From contig JAIVJG010000005.1 in the NCBI GenBank assembly GCA_020200155.1, forward strand, positions 1 through 54,270: 54,270 nt of DNA, given 5' to 3'. Source of the stretch: Acidobacteriota bacterium. GTDB taxonomy: Bacteria; Acidobacteriota; Blastocatellia; Pyrinomonadales; Pyrinomonadaceae. Below the pieces are notes generated by a model. That model did no database searches, was not told where the DNA came from, and worked only from the letters and a program-made list of their open reading frames with translations. Made by a program: the position numbers and the translations under genes. This document shows, one piece after another, positions 9,873-17,263 of the stretch (positions are counted from its first letter, which is position 1; every line of letters begins with the position of its first letter).

Positions 9873-12800
9873 GTGAATTTCAAGGGGTTCATCTTCTTCG
9901 TTACGTTGTTGCTGGCCGCGTCTTCGGGCGCGGAGGCGAAGGTGCGCCCGGCCCCCGACCTGAGCCGTTACGAGGGGCGCACGGTCGAGCGCGTGGCCGT
10001 CGAAGTCGAGGGGGCGTCGGTGGACGAGGCGGCGCAGGCCGAGCTGCGTTCTCTGTTGCGCGTGAGCGCGGGCAGCCGCTTCTCCGTCGTGCTCGTGCGC
10101 GAGTCTCTGCAAGCACTCTTCGACACGGGGCGCGTCGCCAACGCGCGGGTCGAAGCGTCCGAAGCGGCGGGGACGGCGGGCGAGGACGGGCGACCGCGCG
10201 TCAGCCTGCGCTTCATCATCCGCCCGCAAATTCTGATTAGCGACATCAAAATCGAATTGCTCGACGCGCCGACGGGCACGGGCATCTCTGCGGACGACAT
10301 ACGCGGGCGCTTGAATTTGCTGGAACCGGGCAGGCGCGTCTCGGAGCAGTCGCTCAAACAGAACGCGGACTTGATTCAGGTCTTCATGCGCGACCACGGC
10401 TTCTACCGCGCGACGGTCGAGTATGAACAACAGCTCGACGCGACGAAAACGCGCTCGTCCGTCACCTACCGCGTGACGCCGGGCGAGCCGACGCTGCTCG
10501 ACGCCTTCAACATCAAAATCGAAGGCTTCGCCGATGCGCGCGTCCGTCCCGAACTGAAACTCCAGCCCGGCGTGCGCTTCACGCAGGCCACGCTCGGCGA
10601 AGACATCGCGCGCATCCGCAAGGCCATCATCGCCGAAGGCTACCTCGCGCCGCGACTGGGCGACAGGGACATCCGCCTCAACTCGGACACGAATCGCATC
10701 ACCGTCAATCTGGCAGGCTCTGTCGGGCCGAAGGTCGAAGTTAAGATTACCGGCTACGAGCTGAAAGAGAAGCGGCAGCGCGAGTTGCTCCCGATCAAAC
10801 GCGAGGGGACGATTGACCCTTCGGCCATCGTCGAGGGCGCGAGGCGTATCCGCAACCGCTTGCAGGAGGAGGGCTACTTTTTCGCCGCCGTCACTCCCGT
10901 CTGCGCCGTCGTCCCGCCGCTCCCCTCGAAGCCACGCGCCGACGCGCTCGCCATCGCGGGCGAGGAGCCGGACACCTGCGAAATCCTCAACCCCGACGAA
11001 CTGACGGGCCGCGCCGTCAACGTCAACTACGAAGTCGAGCGCGGGCGTCGCTTCAAGCTGACCAGCATTCGCATCGAAGGCACGAACAAGCTGAGCCTCT
11101 CCGACGTGCAGGACGAACTGCGGACGCGCGAGGCCACCGTGCTCGGCATCATCCCTCTGCTCGGCTACGGTCGCGGCTACACGAGTGAGGAGGCGCTCGT
11201 GCAAGACCGGCGCACCATCGAAGCGCGTATGCGCGACCTCGGCTATCGCAAGGCCAACGTCGAAGCCCGTCGCGGCGTCTCGCTCGAAGGCGAGAACTTA
11301 ATCATCACCTTCTTCGTCACGGAAGGGCCGCTCACGCGCGTCGCCGACATACAGGTGCGCGGCAACCAGATTTACACGGCCAAACGCCTGCTCGACGAGC
11401 GTTGCCCGAAAGACCCCCTGACCGACGAGTCGTGCCTCATCACGGGCGGCCCCTACTCGCGCTCGCAGGCGCGCACGGACGGCGAGCGCCTGCGCAATTT
11501 CTACGCCCGCAACGGCTACTTCAACGCCGACGTGGACACGGCGACCATCGAACTGCCGCGCGCCGCAGGGAGCGACGACGAGCAGGTGCGCCTGCGCTAC
11601 ACCATCTCGGAATCGGCCAAGGTCTACATCAATCGCATCGTCGTCAACGGCCTCGTGCAGACGAAGAAGGAAGCGATACTCCGCGCCATTCCCATCCACG
11701 AAGGCGACGTGCTGCGTGCCGACCAACTCGTCGAAAGCGAGCGCGTGCTGCTCAACACGACCGACGCTTTTCGGCAGGTCATCATCCGCACAGAGCAGGC
11801 CGGAGAAAACTCGAGCGGCTTCAAGCGACGCGACGTGATGATTGATGTCGAGGAGCGCAAGCGCATCACCGTTGACTACATCGTCGGCTACTCGACCGAG
11901 AACGGCCCGCTCGGCGGCGTCGAGGTACGCAACACGAACCTCTTCGGCCAACTGCGACAGGCTTCCATCCGCACGCGCTTCAGCGGGCGGCAGCAACTCG
12001 TCCGCCTCGAATATCTCGACCCGCGCTTTCGTCGCTACGGTTTCAAAGAATTCTCGCCGCTCAGGCTCTCTCTTCAGTACCAGCGCGACACGAGCGTGAC
12101 GCGCTTCTTCCGCTCGACGATTGATCGTGGCGCGATGGGGATAGTCCAACGCTTCGACGAGAAGGGAAAACTGATTGACGAGTTCGGCCAGCGCGTCAAA
12201 GAGCCGTCCATCAACCGCTTCACCTTCAACGTCGAGACGCAGCGCGACCTCGAACTCGTCACGGCCCCGTCGGGCGCGATCCGCAAGCAGAGCACCATCG
12301 TCCTGCGTTACAGCTACGAGGACGTGCGCCTCTTCAACATCAGTAGCCTTCTCATCGCGCCCGTGCTGCGCGCCGATCAGGCCATCCGTCTCTCAAGGCT
12401 CGGCGCGTCGTTCGCACGCGACACGCGCGACCGCCAGTTCGACCCGACGCGCGGCGACCGCCTCGGCGTTGACTATTCGCTCGCGCTCAAGGCGCTCGGC
12501 GGCAACATCTCTTTCAGCAAGCTGCTCACGTCCTACCAGCGCTACTACAAACTCAAAAACCGCGTGCGCGAGACCGTGCTCGCCGCTAACGTCCAGTTCG
12601 GACTGGCGAGCCTCTATAACATCACAGACCGCGACAAGAACGGCGTGATTGACGAGGCCGACCGGCGGCTTCCGATCAGCGAGCGCTTCTTCTCCGGCGG
12701 CTCTGCGTCCCTGCGCGGCTTCGGATTTGAGGAAGCGGGGCCGCGCGTCGTCGTGCCCGACTGCCTGTTCAATTCCCCTGTCGTCCCGACTCCCGCGCCC

Positions 12801-13226
12801 GCCGCCGTCGTGCCCTGCGGCGTCTTTCGCGACCAGAAGGGCAAGCCCGTCCAGCTCAACCCATTCACCGTGCCCATCGGCGGCAACGCACTGGCGGTCG
12901 TCAACCTCGAAGCGCGCGTCGGGCTGACGAAAGACCTACAGGCCGTGCCGTTTTACGACGGCGGGAACGTCTTCCAAAGCGTCAAAGACATTTTCGGCAG
13001 CGGCGACAAGAACGCGACAGACCCGCGCCTGCGAAACCTGCAAGCCCGTTGGACACACACCGTCGGCCTCGGCTTCCGCATCAAGACGCCCATCGGCGCT
13101 CTCGGCGTGGACTACGGCTACCTGCTCAACCCGCCGGAGTTTCTGATCCCGCAGTCCGGCGGCACCTTCGCCATCCATCGCCTGAAGAACGGCCAGCTTC
13201 ATTTCCGTTTCGGCCAGACGTTTTAA
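9873..13226 (+). CDS. BamA/TamA-family outer-membrane barrel with POTRA domains
   Basis: The product (1117 residues) has a signal peptide (MNFKGFIFFVTLLLAASSG, cleavage near AEA/K), about five POTRA-like repeats (for example EVERGRRFKLTSIRIEGTNK, VADIQVRGNQIYTAKRLLDE, KVYINRIVVNGLVQTKKEAIL), and a C-terminal D15 barrel. Barrel features include FSGGSASLRGFGFEEAGPR, which carries the RGF-type motif of loop L6, and a terminal aromatic strand HFRFGQTF. It is longer than E. coli BamA (about 810) or TamA (about 580). The GTG at 9873 is chosen for its signal peptide; a TTG lies at 9861. Pairing with tamB suggests a TAM-like role. An EF-hand-like DRDKNGVIDEADRR sits in the barrel near 12630. Confidence 0.9.
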   Translation: MNFKGFIFFVTLLLAASSGAEAKVRPAPDLSRYEGRTVERVAVEVEGASVDEAAQAELRSLLRVSAGSRFSVVLVRESLQALFDTGRVANARVEASEAAGTAGEDGRPRVSLRFIIRPQILISDIKIELLDAPTGTGISADDIRGRLNLLEPGRRVSEQSLKQNADLIQVFMRDHGFYRATVEYEQQLDATKTRSSVTYRVTPGEPTLLDAFNIKIEGFADARVRPELKLQPGVRFTQATLGEDIARIRKAIIAEGYLAPRLGDRDIRLNSDTNRITVNLAGSVGPKVEVKITGYELKEKRQRELLPIKREGTIDPSAIVEGARRIRNRLQEEGYFFAAVTPVCAVVPPLPSKPRADALAIAGEEPDTCEILNPDELTGRAVNVNYEVERGRRFKLTSIRIEGTNKLSLSDVQDELRTREATVLGIIPLLGYGRGYTSEEALVQDRRTIEARMRDLGYRKANVEARRGVSLEGENLIITFFVTEGPLTRVADIQVRGNQIYTAKRLLDERCPKDPLTDESCLITGGPYSRSQARTDGERLRNFYARNGYFNADVDTATIELPRAAGSDDEQVRLRYTISESAKVYINRIVVNGLVQTKKEAILRAIPIHEGDVLRADQLVESERVLLNTTDAFRQVIIRTEQAGENSSGFKRRDVMIDVEERKRITVDYIVGYSTENGPLGGVEVRNTNLFGQLRQASIRTRFSGRQQLVRLEYLDPRFRRYGFKEFSPLRLSLQYQRDTSVTRFFRSTIDRGAMGIVQRFDEKGKLIDEFGQRVKEPSINRFTFNVETQRDLELVTAPSGAIRKQSTIVLRYSYEDVRLFNISSLLIAPVLRADQAIRLSRLGASFARDTRDRQFDPTRGDRLGVDYSLALKALGGNISFSKLLTSYQRYYKLKNRVRETVLAANVQFGLASLYNITDRDKNGVIDEADRRLPISERFFSGGSASLRGFGFEEAGPRVVVPDCLFNSPVVPTPAPAAVVPCGVFRDQKGKPVQLNPFTVPIGGNALAVVNLEARVGLTKDLQAVPFYDGGNVFQSVKDIFGSGDKNATDPRLRNLQARWTHTVGLGFRIKTPIGALGVDYGYLLNPPEFLIPQSGGTFAIHRLKNGQLHFRFGQTF

Positions 13227-13227
13227 A

Positions 13228-15141
13228 ATGAAGGCAGAAAACAAAGCGGTGGATGAGGGACGGGGAGCGTGCGCCGTTGACGGTTCTTCGACTTTTCCGC
13301 GCCCCCTCTCTCCCGTTTTCTCCCTGTGCCTTGCTCTCGTCTTTCTCGTCGCCTTCGGCGTCAGAGTTTTGTCATGGCAGGACACGCGGCTCGAAACGGG
13401 GAAGGTGCAGGCGTTCGTCACAGACGACTACAAGCGCGTCGCGAGACTCTTGCGACAGGGCGGCGTCTCTTCTTTCTTCAGCGCCGCGTCGCCGCTCGCA
13501 GACCTCAACGCGTTAGGCCACCCGCCCGGCTACTCCGTTTTGCTGGCGCTCATCTTCGGGCTGTTCGGCGAGTCGGACACGAGCATCCAGTTCATACAGA
13601 TCACGGCGGACGCGGCGGCGGCGCTCTTGACGGTTTTTCTCGCCGCCGAACTCTTGCCGCGCGGCGCGGCTGTCGTCGCCGGGATGCTCGCGGCGCTCGC
13701 GCCGCAGTTCGCTTGGAACTCCGTGCTGCTCCTGCCTGACACGCTCGCGGCGCTGCCCATCCTGCTCGCCGTCTACTGCCTCGCGCGTGCGATGAAACGT
13801 CCGAGACTTTCGCTCGTCCTCGCGGCTGGGATGCTCGTAGGTCTGTCCTGCTGGCTGCGTGCGAACGCGCTGCTGCTCGCGCCGTTTCTGGCTGTCGCCG
13901 TCGTCTGCGTGCTGTCCGGGCGCGGCGTGCGTCCGGCGCGATATGCGCTGGCGCTCGTGTGCGGGACTCTGCTCGTCGTCGCGCCGCTGACCGTCAGGAA
14001 CGCAGTCGTCTTCGGCTCTTTCATCCCCCTCTCGCTCGGCGCGGGCCAGACCTTGCTCGAAGGCATCGCCGACTATGATCGTGAGAAGCGATTCGGGATT
14101 CCCGCCACCGACCTTGGGATCATCAGGGGAGAAGCAGAAGCCTCTGGCCGACCCGACTACGCCGAAACACTCTTCGGCCCAGACGGCATACAGCGCGAAC
14201 GTGCGCGCATGTCGCGTGGCTTCGCCGTCATCCGTGAGCACCCGCTCTGGTTCGCCACGGTGATAACGCGGCGCGCGGCCTCTATGCTCAGGCTCGAACG
14301 TGCGCGGACTGTCTCCGCCGCGCCGCCCGTCACGCACTCGCTCGCCGTCGCGGACGAAACGCCGCCCGCGTGGTCGAACTCTCCGGCGGAACTGTCGGGC
14401 AGCGGCCAGATTTTATCCGGCGAGGCCGCCGCGTCTCTTTCAGCGGACGGCGAAGCCCTCATCATTAACGGCGACGGCTCGAAATACGCGCCGCAATTCG
14501 CCTCCGCGCCCGTCGTCTTGGACAGGGACACAGATTACTTGTTCGACGTGCCGTTGAAGATCGAGCGCGGGCGTATGACCGTCAGCGTGACGCGGGACGG
14601 AGACCTGCGCGCCGCTCTGGTTTCGACAATTGTCGGAACGACGGAAGGCTTGACGCCGGGGGAGCAGCCGCGCGTCCGCGTGCAACTTCCTTTCGTCAGC
14701 GTGAATGAGGGTCGCGTGCGCGTGCTATTGAGTAATGCCGCTCCCGACACTCCGCGCACGTCCGTTCAGGTGGGGCCGGTCAAACTTTTCGCGCTCGGCC
14801 CGGCTGCCTACGTGTGGACGCGCTACCCGCGCTTCGTTGTCTCGAACATCCAGAAGCTTTTCATCACCGCAGTGATGCTTCCGCTTTCAGTCATCGGCGC
14901 GATACTGCTCTGGCGCGGGCGGCACAGGCGCACGCTCATCGTCCTGCTCGTCGTGCCCGTATACTATTTCTGCGTGCAATCAATCCTGCACACAGAGTAT
15001 CGCTACGTGCTCGCGCTGCATTATTTTCTTTTCATCCTCGCGGCGGTAAGCTTTTACCGCGCGGGCGGCATCTTGTTAAGTGCGGGGCGACAATTCGTCG
15101 CACGCTCCGGCCAAACCGGGAAGCTCCCGCGCGAAAGCTGA
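13228..15141 (+). CDS. GT39/ArnT-like polytopic glycosyltransferase with periplasmic beta domain
   Basis: The product (637 residues) has about eleven hydrophobic segments. The first luminal loop after TM1 carries acidic residues in FVTDDYKRVARLL, followed by HPPGYSVLLALIFGLFG, the arrangement of dolichyl/undecaprenyl-phosphate-mannose-type transferases, which move a sugar from a lipid carrier in the periplasm. Between roughly residues 360 and 520 there is a soluble, beta-rich region (GQILSGEAAASLSADGEAL, RVQLPFVSVNEGRVRVLL) resembling a carbohydrate-binding fold. Two or three more membrane segments then follow. It starts one base after the stop of the barrel gene with no Shine-Dalgarno, suggesting translational coupling. 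Substrate unknown. Confidence 0.75.
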   Translation: MKAENKAVDEGRGACAVDGSSTFPRPLSPVFSLCLALVFLVAFGVRVLSWQDTRLETGKVQAFVTDDYKRVARLLRQGGVSSFFSAASPLADLNALGHPPGYSVLLALIFGLFGESDTSIQFIQITADAAAALLTVFLAAELLPRGAAVVAGMLAALAPQFAWNSVLLLPDTLAALPILLAVYCLARAMKRPRLSLVLAAGMLVGLSCWLRANALLLAPFLAVAVVCVLSGRGVRPARYALALVCGTLLVVAPLTVRNAVVFGSFIPLSLGAGQTLLEGIADYDREKRFGIPATDLGIIRGEAEASGRPDYAETLFGPDGIQRERARMSRGFAVIREHPLWFATVITRRAASMLRLERARTVSAAPPVTHSLAVADETPPAWSNSPAELSGSGQILSGEAAASLSADGEALIINGDGSKYAPQFASAPVVLDRDTDYLFDVPLKIERGRMTVSVTRDGDLRAALVSTIVGTTEGLTPGEQPRVRVQLPFVSVNEGRVRVLLSNAAPDTPRTSVQVGPVKLFALGPAAYVWTRYPRFVVSNIQKLFITAVMLPLSVIGAILLWRGRHRRTLIVLLVVPVYYFCVQSILHTEYRYVLALHYFLFILAAVSFYRAGGILLSAGRQFVARSGQTGKLPRES

Positions 15142-15153
15142 AGGGTCAAGGCC

Positions 15154-15837
15154 ATGAAACGAATACAGTTTTTCTTTCTGCTCATCACGCTCTTCGGCAC
15201 GGCGACGATGGCGGACGCACGCGCGCAGACGCCCGCCGCTCGCCCGGACGCGGAGGTGGTGGACAAGATGATGGCGATCATCAACGGCAGTGAACTCATC
15301 ACCTACACAGACCTTCTCTGGCAGTTGGCGCTCCAACCCGGCGTGCCGCTCGACAATCCGCGTCAGGATGATTTAAAGCGCACCCTCGATTTGCTCATAG
15401 ACCAGCGCCTGATCGCGCAGGAGGCCGAGAAACTCCCGCCCGTCGCGCCGAAGGAGGATGAGGTGCGCGCTGAACTTAACAGGCTGATCGGCTTCTTCCC
15501 CTCGCAGGCCGATTTTTACGAACGGCTCAACCGCGTCGGACTCGGACAGGACTCCGAGCAACTGCGCGAGATCGTGCGGCAGCGCGTCGCGATTAAGAAC
15601 TATCTCGACTTCCGCTTCCGCTCCTTCACAGTCGTCACGCCGCAGGAGGTCGAAGCCTTCTACCGAGACACCTACGTGCCGCGCTTTCGCAAAACCTCGC
15701 CGGGCCGCATCGTGCCTAAACTCGAAGACGCCGCCAAAGAAATTCAGCACGAGCTGACCGAGAGCAAGATTGACTCCGACACGGACGAGTTTCTCGAAGA
15801 AGCCCGCGCCAATGCGGAGATCACAATTCTGGACTAG
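15154..15837 (+). CDS. Periplasmic SurA-N-like chaperone without a PPIase domain
   Basis: The product (227 residues) has a signal peptide (MKRIQFFFLLITLFGTATMA, cleavage near ADARA/Q). It then has the SurA N-terminal pattern: VVDKMMAIINGSELITYTD, LLIDQRLIAQEAEKL, helical EVRAELNRLIGFFPSQADF and RVAIKNYLDFRFRSFTVVTPQEVEAFYRDTYV cut here into its recognisable parts. No parvulin domain follows: the protein ends about 50 residues later. It is therefore a chaperone-core-only SurA relative, plausibly assisting the barrel protein encoded two genes upstream. RBS AAGGG is present. The gene follows the GT39-like gene by 12 bases. Confidence 0.75.
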   Translation: MKRIQFFFLLITLFGTATMADARAQTPAARPDAEVVDKMMAIINGSELITYTDLLWQLALQPGVPLDNPRQDDLKRTLDLLIDQRLIAQEAEKLPPVAPKEDEVRAELNRLIGFFPSQADFYERLNRVGLGQDSEQLREIVRQRVAIKNYLDFRFRSFTVVTPQEVEAFYRDTYVPRFRKTSPGRIVPKLEDAAKEIQHELTESKIDSDTDEFLEEARANAEITILD

Positions 15838-15896
15838 AGGCCGGGGGCGGAGGCTGGCGAAAGGCAACAACCAGTTTTCCAGTCTCTTCATCAGCT

Positions 15897-16766
15897 ATGT
15901 GGAGAAGAAGCGCAAACCGTAACGTCGAGAGGCCGCGAGTGGCGCTGGCGCTGTCGGGCGGCGCGGCGCGCGGAGTGGCGCACGTCGGCGTGCTGAAGGT
16001 TTTTAAGGAGCATGGGATTCCGGTTGACTGCGTGGCGGGCACGTCGGCGGGCGCGCTCGTCGGCGGGGGCTTCGCCGCCGGGATGAGCATCAGGGAGCTT
16101 GAAGAGCTGGGGAGGAGTCTGCGCTGGCGCGACTTCGGACGGATGACGATCTCGCGCCTCGGCGTACAGTCGAACGCGCGCATGGAAGAGTACATCCGCG
16201 CACGCTTCCCCACCACGCGCTTCGAGGACTTGCGCGTGCCCTTTGCCGTCGTCGCGACAAACCTCCACACGGGCGCGGCGGTCGTGATGCGCGATCACGG
16301 CGACGTGGCCTTCGCCATCCGCGCCAGTTGCGCCGTGCCGGGCTGGTACGTCCCCGTCGTGGACGAACAGGGACGGCATCTGGTAGACGGCGGGCTGGTC
16401 TCGAACATCCCCACGGCGACGGCGCGCTCGCTCGGCGCGGACATCGTCGTGGCCGTGGACGTGAACTACGAGGGCGCGAAATTCTGGGGGCCGCCCACTT
16501 CCATCGTCGGCGTCTTGCTGCAAACCATCATGCTCGTCCAGCGCACGGCAGGCGCGCACCAGCGACAGAATGCCGACGTGGTCATCAGCCCGCGAGTCGG
16601 GCACATTCGCTGGGACGACATGACGCGCGCCGACGAACTGCTCGATGCCGGTTACGAAGCCGCACGCGCCGCCGTCCCCGCCATCAGGGAACTGCTTGAG
16701 CCGCCGCGACAGGAATCTTCCGGCTGGCTGCGCTTCCGGCGTGGCCGCGACAAGCAGACCGCCTAA
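15897..16766 (+). CDS. Patatin-like phospholipase (RssA/NTE-type)
   Basis: The product (289 residues) is a cytoplasmic patatin-fold acyl hydrolase. The oxyanion motif is SGGAARGVAHVGVL, the nucleophile is Ser50 in GTSAG, and the dyad Asp is D164 in VDGGLVSN. All catalytic elements are present and the length is typical of the bacterial RssA group. No signal peptide is seen. The ATG at 15897 lacks a clear Shine-Dalgarno, and its first 12 residues are poorly conserved-looking, so the true start could be slightly downstream. It closes the envelope-related run starting with tamB. Confidence 0.88.
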   Translation: MWRRSANRNVERPRVALALSGGAARGVAHVGVLKVFKEHGIPVDCVAGTSAGALVGGGFAAGMSIRELEELGRSLRWRDFGRMTISRLGVQSNARMEEYIRARFPTTRFEDLRVPFAVVATNLHTGAAVVMRDHGDVAFAIRASCAVPGWYVPVVDEQGRHLVDGGLVSNIPTATARSLGADIVVAVDVNYEGAKFWGPPTSIVGVLLQTIMLVQRTAGAHQRQNADVVISPRVGHIRWDDMTRADELLDAGYEAARAAVPAIRELLEPPRQESSGWLRFRRGRDKQTA

Positions 16767-17026
16767 CCTTCAACACCCCTTGAATCGTTTTCAGACGGGA
16801 GCGGAGAACTTCGCCGCCCGGATGTTGTACGAAAAGAAAGCATGCTGGCCTGAGCGCCGCCGTGCGCGCAATCTCTCAGAGCATTCCGAAAGATTTTTAA
16901 ATCTATTGACGATGGCGGCTTAGAGCTTTTACCCGCCGGCTTCGGAGAGGCCGGTCTGTTGGTCGGCATGGCCGTTGCTCAAGGGGAGTCGCGGATTAAA
17001 GCCACTTTCTAGGGGGACAAGCTCGG
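16767..17026 (+). other. Non-coding leader between patatin gene and microprotein
   Basis: No gene is recognised in these 260 bases. TTGACG at 16906-16911 follows a T-rich stretch and is followed 16-17 bases later by only a weak -10-like TTTACC. A GC hairpin (CCGGC...GCCGG, about 16936-16954) and an AGGGGGA ribosome-binding site at 17011-17017 lie before the small ORF at 17027. No known riboswitch consensus was recognised. Confidence 0.35.
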
Positions 17027-17122
17027 ATGAAAGAAGTAGCCAACGGTTTCGCGCAGCTTCTCGCCATGATTATGATTCTGGTGACGCTGGCCGTCTCGTT
17101 CGGCGCGCTCTCGCAGATGTGA
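17027..17122 (+). CDS. 31-residue single-span membrane microprotein
   Basis: A short frame encodes MKEVANGFAQLLAMIMI followed by LVTLAVSFGALSQM and a TGA. It has a charged N-terminus and one uninterrupted hydrophobic segment of about 18 residues, the profile of a small inner-membrane protein. A strong AGGGGGA Shine-Dalgarno lies nine to ten bases upstream of the ATG, which argues for translation. I recognise no family. It lies in a 500-base gap between the patatin gene and the PBP gene on the same strand, so it may act on envelope or peptidoglycan enzymes. The 141 bases after it (17123-17263) hold nothing I can identify. Confidence is limited by its length. Confidence 0.5.
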   Translation: MKEVANGFAQLLAMIMILVTLAVSFGALSQM

Positions 17123-17263
17123 GCCAGCCGTCGAACGCGGCCAGTAGCCCAAACGCCCTTGCCCTAAACTCTCACCTCTCCCGTTCTCAAAAGGCGCAGC
17201 CAAAGAGAATAAGAATTTCGCGCCGATTAGGCGTTTACAAAGCAGCACACGACAGTTCATCGG

